Both the position numbers and the translations under genes were made by a program. From positions 885,501 through 949,500 of the forward strand of contig VCCP01000007.1 in the NCBI GenBank assembly GCA_005765155.1: DNA of 64,000 nt. The letters are read 5' to 3'. Position 1 is the first letter of the stretch. The number at the start of each line of letters is the position of its first letter. This DNA comes from Zelopaecilomyces penicillatus. Lineage: Eukaryota; Ascomycota; Sordariomycetes; Hypocreales; Pseudodiploosporaceae. Under the pieces are notes generated by a model. That model ran no database searches. It saw only the letters and a program-made list of their open reading frames with translations, and had not been told where the DNA came from. Below are positions 1 to 14,582 of this stretch, in pieces.

Positions 1-2203
1 TTTATTATAATATATTAAATAAAGCTATAATTCTTATTATTTATTCTAGTTATAACTTTAATTAAAAAAATATAATAATACCTTTATTATATTATAAACT
101 TATATATATACTAATATATTAATAGGTATTATTAAACCTTCTTATAATATATTAATAGTTATTTAATTAATTATTAATCTTTAATTAAATTATATTTTAT
201 ATATTCTTTTAAGCTTATAATAAATCTTTATATATTTATATTTAATATAATCTATTTCTTATATTATAATTATAAGCTTAAATAATTTAAAGATACTTAA
301 CTAAAAAATATTATATTTTTTAAGTATTTAATATTAATAACTTCTATTATATATATAAATATATAATTAATCTTTAAAAATAAAGCTTAAATATAATTTT
401 TATATTATTATTTTTTTCTTTTCTATTCTTATATTTATTTTATAAATTATCTTTTAATAAAATATTTTTAAATATAATAATATTAATAAATATAAATTCT
501 TAGGATTTTATATTATTTTTAAAAATTAAATATTAAAATATATAATATAAAGTTTTAAAGCTTAAGATAATATATATAATATTTCTTATATTATTAAATT
601 TAAATAAATAAAACCTAAATTAATTAAAATAACATTATAAATTTTATATTTATTATTATTATTATTAATCTTATAGCTATATTAATCTAGTTTTTATATT
701 GAAATTAAACTTTTTATAAGATCTATAATCTCTTTTAATTTAAGAAATAAAAAAGAAATCCTTATCCTTTTTTATATTAATACCTTTTTTTAATATTATT
801 ATAATATTATTCTTTATCTGTTTATATATAATAGATTTTATCTTTTATATTTAATAATTAATAAGAAATTAATTTAATATATATAATATCTATATATCTA
901 TTTAATTAAAGCTAAATTATTAAAGATTAATAGAATTAGTTTTAAAACTAGATTAATATATATTATATTTTTAATAAGATATAATTAATTTATTTTAATT
1001 CTTTTATTATTAGGATTATTTTAAAATTTATTAGATTTAAGATTTTATTTTTTTATATATTTTTAATAATTTTATAATTTATTATTATCTTAAGATATTA
1101 TTATAATAGTTTTATTTTTCTTTATATTATTAATAATAATTAATAATTTTATAATTCTATTATTATATATCTTTATTATTTTTATTATATAAATCTTATT
1201 TTTTTATTTTCTTTTAAGTTAATTTAATAAATAAGGTTTTTCTTTCTTTTTTCTTTTTCTTTTTTTTTCTTTTTAAGCTAGAAATATTAATTATACCCTT
1301 ATAATATCTAAATATTTAATATCTTTAATATAATATTATATAATATTTTTTAATAAATTATTCTTATTATTATTTTATTATTTATTTAATTAATATTGAA
1401 TAATTAATAATATTATTATTATTCTTTTTCTTTTTATTATAAAAGATATTATATCTTCATAATCTTTTTCTTTTTATATAATTTAAGCTAGATTTAATAA
1501 ATAAATAATAAAAAAAAAGAATCTTTTTAATATATTAGCTTTATTATTAATAGATTTATTTATTTTTATTATATTTTTGTTATAATTAATATTTTATTAA
1601 AAAAGGATTATAAAGATTATTCTTAAAAAAAATAAAAGAATCTTATTTTTTAAAATAATTATTATATTATATTATAAATAGATTTAGTATTATTATATTA
1701 TTATTATTAATTATTATAAATATTTATATTATTTATATATTATTATAAAAAAATTTAAAATTAATATTTATTATAATATTATTAATATATTATTTTAATT
1801 TTATTATATTATTATTATTAATATCTTTTAAGCTTTAATTAATATTATATTTATTATTATAATATATATTATAATTATAATAAAATATATAGATTATTAT
1901 ATTATTATAATAATATATTATTATTAAAATTTATATTTAGAAAAGCTATAAATTAAATTAAATCTTATAAGTTTAAGCTTATAATTATATATAATTAAAC
2001 TTTTATAAAAATTATTAATTATAAGACTTTAAAATAAATTATAATATTTAATAAATTCTTAAAAGATAAATTTAATAAAAATAATTTATATTAATAAATA
2101 AATTAAAGTATTTTAAATAATATAATTTATTATTTTAATAATTAATATAAATATTATATTTAAAGATTAAATATTAATAAAATAAATAATAATAATTATT
2201 TAA

Positions 2204-2227
2204 ATATATATATATATATATATATAT
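2204..2227. repeat. (AT)n dinucleotide run
   Basis: About 12 AT units without interruption. Similar runs lie at 3132-3153 and 8252-8273. They are simple-sequence tracts in A/T-only DNA and have no visible gene context. Confidence 0.9.
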
Positions 2228-2600
2228 TATAGATTATAATTTAAGCTATAATCCTTATTATTAAATTATATTCAGAATTATAAGCTTATTTAATAAATTA
2301 TACTTTTAAAAGTAATTTTAAGCTTAAGATTATCTTTAACATTATACTTTAATTTTATATAATTCTAAATCTATAATATATATTTAATAATATTATAAAA
2401 TTATATAATTAAAGCTTATTATATAATCTTAATTATTAGATTATAATATAATATCTTTTCTGAAAGGTTTTATTTTTAAGGCTTATAAATATATCTTTTT
2501 TTTTTAATATTTATAAATTATAATATTTATATTATATTAAATTATTGCTTATAATATTAAATTATATTAAGAAATTATAATATTCTTTTAAAAATATTAA

Positions 2601-2679
2601 AAATATTATATTTATTAATAATATTAAATATATTATATTTATTAATAATATTAAATATATTATATTTGTTAATAATATT
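2601..2679. repeat. Tandem repeat, three copies of a 25-27 bp unit
   Basis: The copies are 2601-2625, 2626-2652 and 2653-2679, followed by a partial fourth. The second and third differ at one base (A to G at the same position in the unit), and the first lacks 2 bp. The near identity suggests the array formed after most of the RIP mutation here. Confidence 0.85.
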
Positions 2680-3131
2680 AAATATTTTATATTAATTAAA
2701 AGAATAGATTTTAATAATAAAATAATAGATATATATTATATATATAATATATCTAGCTATTATAAGATTAATTAATAAGGCTAAAAATAAGATTTTTTAA
2801 ATCTTAAAAAGATAAACATTAATATATAGAATTTAAGATATATAATAAAAAAATAAAAATAAAAATTATTATTAATTAAAATTTAATTATAACTTCTTTA
2901 ATTATTAATAATTCTTTATATTTTATACATTTTTTAATTATTTAATATTTAATACTTAATAAATCTATTCTTTAATTTATATAAGAATAAGAATTATTTA
3001 AGATATAATATTAAATTCTTAAAGAGTATATTATATATAATTTAATTATTAATAATAAATATAAAATAAGATAATTAAAAATTAATAAAGATATTATTAA
3101 GCTTTTTAAAGAAAATAAATTTAATAATTTA

Positions 3132-3153
3132 ATATATATATATATATATATAT
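3132..3153. repeat. (AT)n dinucleotide run
   Basis: An uninterrupted AT tract of about 22 bp in otherwise unassigned A/T-rich DNA. Confidence 0.9.
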
Positions 3154-3567
3154 TAAATAATTTACCCTTAATTATATCTTTAATATATTATTTCTTATAA
3201 TATTAAATATTTATAATATAATCTTTTATTAATCTTTTTAAAAAGAAATAATTATAACATAAATTAATAAATCTTTAAAAAAGAATTAAAATTAACCCTT
3301 TTAAAAAATAAATTATTAAAATAAAATATAATCTTAAAAATAAAAGGCTAATTTAAAGATTTAAAATAAAACCTATAATTCTGTTATAAATATATAAAGA
3401 AATATATTATTTCTTAAAAATAAAACTATAATTATATTATTATAAAGAGTTTATAATATTATTAAATATATATTATAATTATTTTATTATCTAGGTTTAA
3501 TATATCTAATAGTATAAAAGCCTAAACCTATAAATAATAAAATTACTATTAAAAATACTATTAAAAG

Positions 3568-3810
3568 GAAACAGGTTATATTTATATATATATACTAGCT
3601 AGAGCTATTATTTAAAATTTATTATCTTTCCCCTTTATAAAGTTATTTCTTCTTAAAAATAGGATTATATCTGGTTTATTAATATAATTTTAATAAGCCT
3701 AGGTTTAATATAAAATAGCTTTAATATAATTATAAGCTTTTTAAGTAATAGTAGTCCTATATAAATATAAAACTATTTCTAGTTAATATACTTCCTTAAT
3801 AACCTGTTTC
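3568..3810. repeat. Inverted-repeat island, possible MITE relic
   Basis: A perfect 12 bp inverted repeat, GAAACAGGTTAT at 3568-3579 and its complement at 3799-3810, bounds a 243 bp segment. Inward from each end the two arms remain alignable for roughly 40 bp with small gaps and both contain a CTAG tract. The segment holds more C and G than the DNA around it, including a CpA kept in both arms. This fits the terminal inverted repeats of a short non-autonomous DNA transposon, or an old palindrome. I could not find a convincing target-site duplication, so the transposon reading is tentative. Confidence 0.4.
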
Positions 3811-4803
3811 TTATATCTTAGAAAGCTTTTTAAAATATTAATAAAAATCTTTTCTATATATATTTTTAATTTCCTTCTCTATTAATTTATATACTTTTTA
3901 ATATACCTTATTACTTTTAATAAACTATTATAATAATTTTATAAATATTAAGTTTAATAAAGAATCCTAAATTCTATATATTAATTTTATAATAATAATT
4001 AAAATCTAATTCTTTAGAATATTAATAATATATAAAGTTAATAAATAAAATATAATAATAATTAATTAAAAATTAAATAGAAAAGTATAATAAAAATAAA
4101 CTTAATTTTTAATAAATTATATTATTTAAAAGAAATCCTTACTTTTAATATATATAGAGTTTATAAGGTTTTATTAAAAATTAACTAATAATAAATAATA
4201 TAAAATAATTATAATAATATTATAATTAAAAGCTTTATAATAAAAATTAAAGATATTATATAAAAGATATTTATAAGCTTAGAATTTGATTAAGATAATA
4301 TTATTTTATAAGCTTTTTATTATAATTTAAATAATCTTTTTATTAAATATTTTATTATAAAAGATAAAAATAAAAATAATTTATTTATCTTTTTTAAAAA
4401 ATAATAAGACTTTTATAAATTAAGAATATAATTTAAATTATATATATATAATTAAAATCCTTTTTAAAATAATAATTATACTATTAAAAAAGATATAGAA
4501 TTTAATATTATAATATTTATTATAATATAAAAAACTCAAAAAGAATTAATAATAATTGAAAAAAGAAGTTTTTTAAAAATAAAGATCTTATATTAATAAA
4601 TTAACAAAGTAATTATAAAAAATACGGATTTTAATAAAATATATTATATATTAAATATTATAATTATAATATAAAAAGGTATTATTTTATTTTATATTTG
4701 AAACCCTTTAAATTATAATTAATAAAAAAATAAGATATAAATTAATAATATATAATAAATATATTAAAAGATATTAATATAAAAGTTAATTTAATATATA
4801 TAA

Positions 4804-4986
4804 TATAATAAGCTAGTCTTATAATTATTATAAATAGATATTAAAAATAATATTAATAAACTTAAAAAAAAAGAAAAGATTCTTATATTATATTTATATA
4901 ATTTTCTTTCTTATATTAATTAAGTTTAAATTAAACTTATTTATATTATTAATTAAGGCTTAAATTAAAAGCTTAAATTTATAATA
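4804..4986 (-). repeat. Left LTR of D1 (3' LTR by coding sense)
   Basis: 183 bp, the same length as the right LTR at 30246-30428. It is related to the D2 LTRs (172 bp) and the D3 LTR (173 bp). It ends in TTATAATA, the RIP-degraded form of a terminal CA. Confidence 0.85.
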
Positions 4987-7900
4987 TATCTTTCTACTTT
5001 TAATATTATCTTATTATCTTAATAAATAAAAATAATAAATATTTATTATAAAATAAAACATTTTCTAGTATAAGTCTACCTATTAATTATTTTAATAATA
5101 AAATAATAGAAAAATAATCTTATATATATTTTATTAAATCCTATTTTAAAATTATATTATATTCTTATTCTTTTTTTTTAAATATTATATTAATTCTTTT
5201 TAAATATTAATTATAATTAATAAATAATTATTATTATATATTTTTTATTTTTATATATATTAACTAAGAAAATAAATAATATATTAAATATTTAATTTAA
5301 AAGTAAATTATTAAATTATTAAAAGTCCTATATCTTTTAAAATAATATTAAATTAAACCTTAAATTTATTATTTATTTAAAATATATATTCTTTTTATTA
5401 TTATATAATATTAATATTAATCTATTAATTATTTAAATAATATTAAAAAAACATATTATTAATATATTATTTATATAAGATATCTTTAATAATAAATTAA
5501 TTACTCTTTTCAAATTAATATATTTAATATATTTATCTAATATTAAAAGTATAATTTATATTAAAAAGAATAAATATAATTATTCTTTTAATTATACTTA
5601 TATTTTATATTATAAATCTTATACCTTATAATATTATAAAAAGCTTTTATATTTAAATAATATAATCTTTTATATAATTATAAAAGTATTATATACTTTT
5701 ATTTATTAAAATAAATATATTATATCCTTAATTTAAGCTAAATCCAATAATAAATCTATTTAATTTATTTATTTTTTATTTATATAAAAATAAATAATAA
5801 TATATTAAAAGATTATTTTAGAAAAAGCTAAATAAAATCCTTTTATCTTTATTAATATATATATAGCTTTTTCAAATATTTAAATTATTATTCTTTTAAA
5901 GAATATATTATTCTATTATTTATTATTTTAAGCCTTTGTATTTATTATACTTATTTATAATAGTTCTTTTATATTTTTTAATAGCTCTTTATTAATATTA
6001 ATTATCTATTATAATAAAAATATTATATTTAATCTATTTTTTATATTTAATATATTTTATAAGAATAAAAAGAGATATATTATATAATTAAAGATATATA
6101 AATAAATTCTATTCTTTTTTAAATTCTATTTAATTCTTTATAAAAATAATAAATTATTTTAATAAAAGAATAATAAGCTTAAATTATTTATAAAAAAAAT
6201 TAATTAAATATATTAAAAGACATTTCTCTTTAATATTAATATCTTTTAAATTATATTTATTTAATATATAATAATATAAATAATATAAATATAATCTTTA
6301 ATTAATACTATTAATTTATTATTATTCTTTATTATAATAAGCTTATTTAAATCTTTATTTATTATTTTTTAAAGGCTAATAATTATTATATCTTTATCTT
6401 TTAATTTTTTATATAAATATTAATTAAATATAATAATAATCTTATTTAAATATAATATCTTTTTTTAAAAAGATTATTTTATATATATTATAACTTTTAT
6501 TTTTTATAGTATTTAATTAAATATATTCTTATTAAGTTTAATTTATTAATATATATTATATAATATTAATATTTAATAATCTTATTTTTATTATAATCTA
6601 ATTTTTTTTAAAGAGAATTTAAGCTTAAATATTAATAAAATTATAATATAATATATTAATAATATTAAATAGATTAAGATTTAAAAAAAAAGAATATTAA
6701 AATAAAATAAAATTATAGCTTTATTTTTAAAAATATAAGGTTTAATTAAATTTATAATTTAATTTTATTAAAAAATAAAATTATTATTTTATATTTAATA
6801 TTAATATATTATAAGATTATTAAAATAATAAATATTATTTTATTTTATTTTGAAATTATTTAATATTTATAATTATTTTATATCTTTTAATAATTTTTAT
6901 ATAAGATTATTCTATTCTTTTTATTTTTTAAATATTTATTATTTTAGTTTTTATTTTATTTTTTATTTTTTTATTATATCTTTATTATTATTATTTAATA
7001 TTTAAAAAGAATCTGGTTTATTATTTATTATTTATTATAATAAAAATAAATTATTTAATATTTAACTTATTAAATTAATATAAAATATAAGATAGATTTC
7101 TTTAAATATATTAAATATAATAATTAAAGATATAAAGATGATAATAATTTTATATTTAATATATAATTAATCTAGATTTTAACTTAAATAATCTATTTTA
7201 ATATTATATTAGAAAAGCTATATATTATTTTTAAAAAGAAAGTATTTTATTAAATAATAAAAGTTATTTATAATCTTTTAAATCTATTATTATAAATAAA
7301 TAATTATAGCTTATATAAGATTAGCTTTAAATTAAAGATAATTAAAGAATATTATTATTTATTCTTTTAATATCTTACTTTTATTTAAATATAGCTTTTA
7401 TTATATTATATTAATCTTAAATCTATTTAATAATTTATTTAAGCTTGTATTAATTATTAAGAATATTATACTATCAAATATTAATTAATAAATTAAAAAA
7501 TAATTAATTTAATTAAGCTTTAAAAAATATATAATTAAGAAATATATAATTATATAAAAAATAGTTTAAACCTTTTAATTTATATATTTTATATATTTTA
7601 TATTATTATTTATTTATAAATAATATTTAATAAATAAGAATTAATATTTATTTATTAATTTATATAATTTAATTTAAAAATAGTTTAATTATTTTAAATC
7701 CTTATTTATAATAATTATTCTTAATAATCTATAAAAACATTAATAAATTATTTTATTTTAAAAGCTTTATTATAAAATTAATAGATATTTATCTTTAATA
7801 TTTATTTATAATAAATAATAATTAATATAATCTTAAATATTATTATTATAAGATATAATTATCTTAATATATTAAATAACTATTTATAAGTTAATTAAAA

Positions 7901-9005
7901 TATATTATCTTAATAATAATTATAATAAAAAAGCTGAAATATTTATATTTATTTTAGGTATTTTATTAAAAGAGACTTATATATTTATTAAATAATTATA
8001 ATAATAAAAGATTTTTAATTTAAGAATTAAAATTAATGTTTATATATTAATACCTTATATATATTTATTATATAATCTATTATTTATTTTTTTATTTTAA
8101 CTTTAATAAGGAATTATTATATATTCTTTATAATTATATATAAATAATAATTATAAATAAGATCCTTATAAAAAGCTTAATTATAAAGATTAAATAAATA
8201 GATATCTTTAAATAATATTATCTTATTTAAAAGGTTATTTTTTTTTAAATAATATATATATATATATATATATTAAAGCTATTTTAATTAAATATATAAT
8301 TTATAATAAACTTATCTCTTTATCTTTTATATTCTATTCTCTTTTTAAATAAAATATTAAATTAAATTATTTAAGATTTAAATTAATAATATAAATAATA
8401 TTAAAAGAATAAAAGTATTTTTATTTATTTTATTTATTATTTAAAAAGCCTTTTAAAGCTTATAAAATATTCTAGATTCTTATAATTAATTAAAATAATA
8501 AATAGCTTTATTATTTCTTTAAATTTAATTAATTATATATTTAAATAAATATAATTATTAAATATCTTTTATTATAGATTATATAATTCCTTTTAATTAA
8601 AATAAATTTAATTAAATAATATATAATTATTAATAAAATATCTTTATATATTTATAATAAATATTCTTTTAATCCTTTCTTTTAAATAATTAATGTTAAT
8701 AATTATATTCTTTTTAAGATTTTATTAAATTAGAATTAATTTTATAATAAATATTTATTTTAATACTTTAAATATTAATTTCTTTATATTATTTTATTAA
8801 AAAAGGATTTCTTTATTTATTAAATCAATAAATAAGTTAATTAAGATAAAACAAATACAGTAAATTCTAAATAAAGATTAATAAATCTTAAAAGGCTTTT
8901 AATTCTTTATATTTATATAAATATTTCTTATTTCTTTATAATTATAATCTTTTTTACTATTATATATATAGTATTTTATTTAATAATAAACCCTAGATAT
9001 AAAAT
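4987..9005 (-). pseudogene. D1 pol remnant, 3' part (integrase to reverse-transcriptase tail)
   Basis: This is the left half of the D1 interior, read on the minus strand. By comparison with D2 it should hold the integrase and RNase H, and it ends within the reverse-transcriptase region. On the minus strand at about 8855-8900 it encodes a remnant of the conserved gypsy motif after the polymerase palm (LxFINxYxEF, from LGFANFYRRFI-type sequences). Every frame is crowded with TAA/TAG, many at positions expected for mutated Gln and Trp codons. A1 interrupts it at 9001-9005, and the rest of pol and gag continues at 28070. It is non-functional. The family call rests on this motif and the LTR structure, and individual domains further left were not resolved by eye. 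Confidence 0.65.
8252..8273. repeat. (AT)n dinucleotide run inside D1
   Basis: About 11 AT units. The matching position in D3 (around 58410-58430) is shorter, so the run expanded in this copy. Confidence 0.85.
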
Positions 9006-9421
9006 TATTATAATTTTGTAATATAGGCTATAGCTAAAGCTAGTAGTGATAGCAGTAGAAGAAAAGTATAATAATTATCCAGGTAAACATCTATAGAAAA
9101 GAAGAAAGAAATGATTATATTACCAATATAGAAAAGAAGAAGGATATAACTAGGAATCCTTCTATCTTTTATATCTATTTAATTCTAAGATAATTTAGAA
9201 TTATTTAAGATATTCTAAATAACTATTTAGAATTATTAGGTATTTTAAATACTAAAATAGAAAATAAGCACTAGTCTATCCCTTTATAGGTTAAGCTATA
9301 AAGGCTATATAAGCTTAGCTTACTAGGCTATACAGGTCTAGCTGCTAGGCTATAGCAGATTAAACTACTAAACTATAGCAGATCAGGCTGCTATATATAG
9401 AAAAACCCACTTATTTTAACA
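9006..9421 (-). repeat. Left LTR of A1 (3' LTR by coding sense)
   Basis: 416 bp, ending in TTTTAACA, which retains the terminal CA; the first TG has become TA. It contains three degenerate units of about 23 bp (9328-9395) of the form TATAGCAGxTxxxxTxCTAxxC. The 5 bp to its left is the target-site duplication AAAAT. Confidence 0.95.
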
Positions 9422-9429
9422 CTCTCTTT
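9422..9429 (-). other. Polypurine tract of A1 (AAAGAGAG on the minus strand)
   Basis: CTCTCTTT directly abuts the left LTR. On the coding strand this is AAAGAGAG just upstream of the 3' LTR, the expected position for the plus-strand primer. B1 has CTTTCTTT at the same place (33530-33537). Confidence 0.7.
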
Positions 9430-12400
9430 AATAAGGTATATAGTATATAGCTAGCTCTTTATAAGGGGTTTTTATAGGTTTAAAAGGCTTAAAAAGCCTT
9501 AAAAAATAAGGCCTATTAAAGCCTTAGTTAGCCTATTAGCAGATATAGCCTTAATTATAAGATAATTTATCTTAAATAGCCTGCTAACTGCTTCCTGCCT
9601 AATATAATAGAATTTTAGCAGGGTATACTTAATTTAGGTATACTAATTAGGGTTCTTAGTATTACTTATAGAGGCTATATTATTATAATATAGATTTATA
9701 AGCTACTAAAAAGGGATTTTTAGCTCTATAAAGAGCTTAAAGAGCTATTTTAGCTCTTTTATAGCCTTTACTAAAGTATCAGATTCAGCTTCTATAGTTA
9801 AGAGGGCTATAATAGTCTGTCTCTTTGACTTTTAATAGATAGGTCTACTAGCTAGCTTAAAGAGATACCTATAAATAGATTTACTAGTAGTTTTATAGCC
9901 TATAAAATCACTATCTAAATAGCCTAGTAGTTAAAGAGCTGGCTATCTAGCCTATATAAGGCCTATAGCCTTATAAAGGATAGCTAGTTCTTTAAAACCT
10001 TTTAGGTATTTTAAAAGATTCCTAGCTGTATTATAATAGTTAATATAACCCTATTATATATATTAAAAAAGCCACTAAATTAAAAAGGCTATATCAGGCC
10101 TAGAAAGCAGTATAAGGTATATTAAAGTCCTTATAATCTATTAATAGATCTATTATTTAGTAAAGATAAGAACCCTTTTTAGGGGTTTTTTTAATACTCT
10201 AGGCTATAAAGGTATAGCTATAGGGGTTATATCTTACAGCTAAAAGCACTAAAGAGCCTTATTAATATACTAAGACTAATATAACTATAGCTCTCTTTTA
10301 GCCTGATTATAGCTGATTTAAACCCCTAAGAAAAAGGCTATAAAGCCTCTATCTTCTATAACAAAGACCTTATTTAATAGGCATTTTAGCTTATTAATAT
10401 AGGGTAGATTAGATCCTATAATAAAATAATTATTAATATAGGTAATAATAAAGGTATTAGTCTGAGTATTGATAAAGATAGCTAGATCAGAGATTAAGGA
10501 TTAGAACCCTAAAGTAGCTAATAGCTTAATTAGCTATTATTACTATTTATAGGGGCCTTGCTTTAGGCTATATAAGGCCTTTTTTAGTAGAATAACCTGT
10601 TTTATAGTAGGGTTATAGCCTAGCTTAATTAATAAGGCTGTTAAAGGCTGGTTTTTAGGGGTCTGGGTTTTTATAAAAGAAGAGAGGCCTTCTAGAAATT
10701 CTATAAAAATATCCTTAGATAATTAGCTGTTTAAAAAAGCCTCTATAAAGTCGATTTATTTAACTTCCTAGTTATAAAAGGCTATTAAAGCTAATAAAAT
10801 CCGCTAGGTAAGGGGTATACTAGTAGCTATAAAGGTTTTAAAGTAATCTTTTCCTTTAATTTATATAAAACCTTTTATAATAAGCCTAGCCTTATATTTT
10901 AAGGGTTGGTTTTATAAATCCTTTTTAAGCTTAAGAATAAGCCTATTTTTTAGGATTTTTTAATCTTTTAGAATCTCTAATAATAAGGAAAAATATATAA
11001 CTTTAGCTTATAGAATCTAATAGAATTTATTATAGATAATATTAATCTATTATTTCTTAATAAGGTCTTTTAAAGCTTCTTTTTAGCTAACAGGTTCTAA
11101 AGAAGCCTTAATAATAAATTTTATCTTTAATTTATAGCAGATATCTATAGGATAAATAAGATCTAATTATATAGGTTCAAAGTCTTTTAATAGCTATTTA
11201 GGCTGTTTAGTAGGCTATAGTAATTATATTATAGGCTATAATACAGGCTATAACAGGGGTTATAGTGATTATAATAGAGGTTATAATAACTATAATAACT
11301 ATTATAGTATTTGTATTATAGATTTTAATAGCTAAATAGGTTTTCTGGCTTGATCCAGAGCTTATAAATTAATTAGATCCTTTAAGATAGATTAATCTAT
11401 TGATTTTAATAGGATATAAAGCTCTTTTAATTCTCTTTCTAAGCTAGAAGGGCTTTAAAAACTATAAAAATTACCCTTAAGGCCCTGGCTTATAAGGCTT
11501 ATTTCTTTTATAATATAAAGAAAAGAGATCTTAGTTATCTATTAGCAGGAAGGTATATAGATTAAATAAATATTTTTACCTAATATAGCTAGTAGCCTAG
11601 CTGGCTCTGTTTTAGGGCTTAGTTTAATACCTTATTAATACTTCTTAATAAGGATAATAACCTTATAATAGGCTTTAATAGCTCTATAGGTTATTAAATT
11701 TAGCTTATTAGCTATTAAAGCTGGTTTTAGCTCTTATAAAAAGAGCTATAATAGGCTAAGATCCCTATTTATAACTATTATATAATTAATAAGATTAATT
11801 ATAATAAATAAAATAATAATCCAGAGAAAAAGTAATAATTAGGCCTAGATTATAATAGCCTATAATTAATCTAAAATAACCCTTATAAAGTATTCTAATA
11901 GGCTATTTTATTTATAAATATAAGGGCTAGATATATTAAAATTAATACCTTTATCTGCTAACCAGTCTTTTAATAGTGCTGAGATCTTTTTTCTATTATT
12001 AAAATAGAGTTATAGAGGGTATTTATTATAATAAGCTTTTAGCCCTTTAAATAAGCCCTTTATAATAAAGAAGATAGTATAACCTTTCTTATTAAATAAT
12101 AAAAGAATCTTTTAATAATAGGATTTTCTTTCTATTAAAATAAGCCTTATAAAGAGCTTATTATAAGGGGTTGATTTTATCTAAAAAATATCTTTCTCTA
12201 TAACCTCTAACACTTCCAATAGATCTAGAATTAGGTTTTTAAAGGGTTTATATATTAATTTAATCTATATACAAGCTAAATAAAAGAAATCTACTTCTTT
12301 TATAATAGTAAAATCAGATAAGCCTACTAAAATTTTAATAGTTTTTTTTAATAGTTATAGGCTAATATAACTAAGATAAATATATTAAATTCCTGCTAGC

Positions 12401-14582
12401 TATAGCAGCTTTTAATAGCTAGTTTTAATTAAATAACCTATATCTCCCTCTATAATAGTGTTTTTAAAGGGTTCTAGAAGGGATGTAATATCTTTTAATA
12501 GGTCTTTTAATAGGCCTAAATCTGGATCAGGGCTTTCTAATATATATAGGCCTGAAATTTTAGGGCTTTTTATTAATTCTAATAGCTATTTAACTGGTTC
12601 AGAGGGCTTAGTAAGATCCTTATATACACCAGGGGGAGGTTTAAAGGTGATTTTAATTATTATTAAATAATTATAATAATAATTAAAAGGCTCTAAAAAT
12701 TCAGATATAGGCTTCCCCTTTTACTAAAGAAAGAAACTATATTTAATAAAGTTTAATAATCTATAACAGATTTAATCTATTATAAATAGCTTCTCTTATA
12801 AAAGCATACTATTAAAAGTATAATATTTTACTCTATTTATTATATTTATATTTATATTAGGGATATATAGTATATTTTTTAGCTTTAAAATACTATAAAT
12901 CCTAGATTTAAGGCCTATAAGTATTATAAATATAATTATTTTAGATCCTTTTAAATAGATTAAACCACTATTAATTATTATAAGCCTTAATCTTTTATTA
13001 TAAATACTATAACTAGTAAAGAGGATCCTATTATTAATAATATAATATATTAAGCTAGTATTATATAATAGGATATTCTTTAGATTAACAATCTAATAGG
13101 TATTATAAACTAATTCTTTAGGCTTTATAGCTTTTAAACCTTCTATATTAGATTTAGAATTAAAGCTTTAAATACTAGCTATAGTATTCCAGTTATTTAT
13201 AGATAGGTTATAAATATCTATTATAAAAAAAGCTTTATCAGGCTCCTTACTACTAGTAATAGACTTCTTTATCCTTTTATCCTTCTAAAAGGATTTATAA
13301 GATTATTTTTCAATGGATTTAAATATTTTCTTCTTTTTCTTAAAATCCTTATAAATCTTTTTAAAAGGTTCCTTAGCTTCCCTAGCTTTATAAGAGCTAG
13401 CTTTTATAATTAAAAAGCTTTTATCCTATAGCTCTTTTAATAAATCTACTATAAAGAACTATAAATTCAAGGTATTTAATAAGATACTAAATACTATATA
13501 AATCCTAATATTATTCCTTTAATATTCAGCCTATTATAGAAAAATATCTTTTATAGCCTTTAAATATTAATTTATCTAATCTATAGGCTATATAATAATT
13601 AAAGCTAGTTATAGTTTAATAAATTAGGTATTAAATTCGCTATTAAATATCTCTATAAAGCCTTTATAATTACTAAAGCTAAATTTATAAAAGGTACTAT
13701 AAAGGGTTTTATACTATAGGGTAGTATTATAATAATATTACTTATTTAATATTTAATAAGCTTCTAGAGATATTATAGCCTAGCTTATAAAGGCTTATAA
13801 ATACTATAAATAGCTATTATAAAATAATAGAAATAAAATAGCCTAATAATAATCACTAAATTAGCTGCTTATAATAGGTTTTAATAGAAAATTAAATAAT
13901 CTTAATATTTATAGCTAGATAAATAGGGCCTAAAGCTATTAATTATAATTATTAAGATCTTTTAGCCTGAAAGCTTTTAGAAAAGCCTATATTTTCTTAG
14001 ATAGCTCTTTTAAAGCTAGATCACCTAATAGATTAATAAATTATATAAGCTATAATAATAGCTAAGATAGCTGAAATTAAGGTTATAGGGGTTCTTTAGT
14101 ATTATCAGCTATTATAAATTAGGTCTATAGCTTTTATAGTTATTATATAAGTTCCTATATCTAAGATCAAAAAGCCTATAATTCTAATAGATTATCTTTT
14201 ATTAAAAGATTTTAATCTAATATTTTTAGGGTTAGACTACTATAACTAGTAGTTATAGCAGTATAAATAAGAAATAAGCTTCTAAAAATAAGCTTATAGC
14301 TATATAATAGTGTTATAAATAGCTAAAAGTATCAGTTATAATAGTATTATAAATAGCTAGGTCTTAATAAGAGCCCTAAATCTAGTTAATTAGCTAGAGA
14401 GGTTAACAGGTATAGGGGTTACCTATTATATACTAGCTTATAATAGTATTATAATATAGCCAGTATAATACCTTTACTTAATCAGCTAATCGATATAATC
14501 TTATATAAGGCTTTTATAAAGTTAATTAATAATTTAAGTGATTAATTATATTTAGTATAATTAATAAAGCTATAACTTATTT
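9430..14582 (-). pseudogene. A1 copia gag-pol remnant (Gag, integrase, reverse transcriptase, RNase H)
   Basis: Read on the minus strand, this is a recognisable but heavily stopped copia polyprotein. RNase H lies at about 9740-9955: GYLDSDFIGYKTTSKS, then SKRQTIIALLTIEAES, close to the copia DADWAGxxxxRKSTSG and SSxEAEY motifs. Reverse transcriptase lies to its right. It has LLKKALYSLKQGP at about 10548-10610 (copia LKKxLYGLKQ), and its catalytic YVDD box has become YINN at 10429-10440, where two Asp codons (GAT/GAC) were converted to AAT. Integrase should fill roughly 11300-12700 and Gag about 13000-14500; I did not resolve their catalytic residues. In-frame TAA/TAG replace Gln and Trp codons throughout. 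C1 interrupts it at the right, close to the end of the coding region. It cannot be functional. Confidence 0.9.

Larger units (their letters stand above)
1..4803. other. Gene-free, RIP-degraded A/T-rich DNA left of element D1
   Basis: I find no gene, RNA or assignable transposon here. All frames are broken by TAA/TAG. C and G survive mostly in CpT/ApG (runs such as aagctt, ctag) and CpC/GpG. Local structures are a pyrimidine-rich tract around 1236-1274, AT dinucleotide runs at 2204-2227 and 3132-3153, a 27 bp tandem repeat at 2601-2679 and an inverted-repeat island with more G+C at 3568-3810. The stretch is probably the remains of older retrotransposons, since it has the same composition as D and E, but I could not match it to any family in the window. 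Confidence 0.7.

Noticed and set aside
12458..12670. 70-codon open frame starting MFLKGSRRDV on the plus strand
   Set aside because: It lies antisense to the copia integrase/Gag region of A1, has no motif, and the matching stretch of B1 does not keep it open. It is a chance gap between stops.
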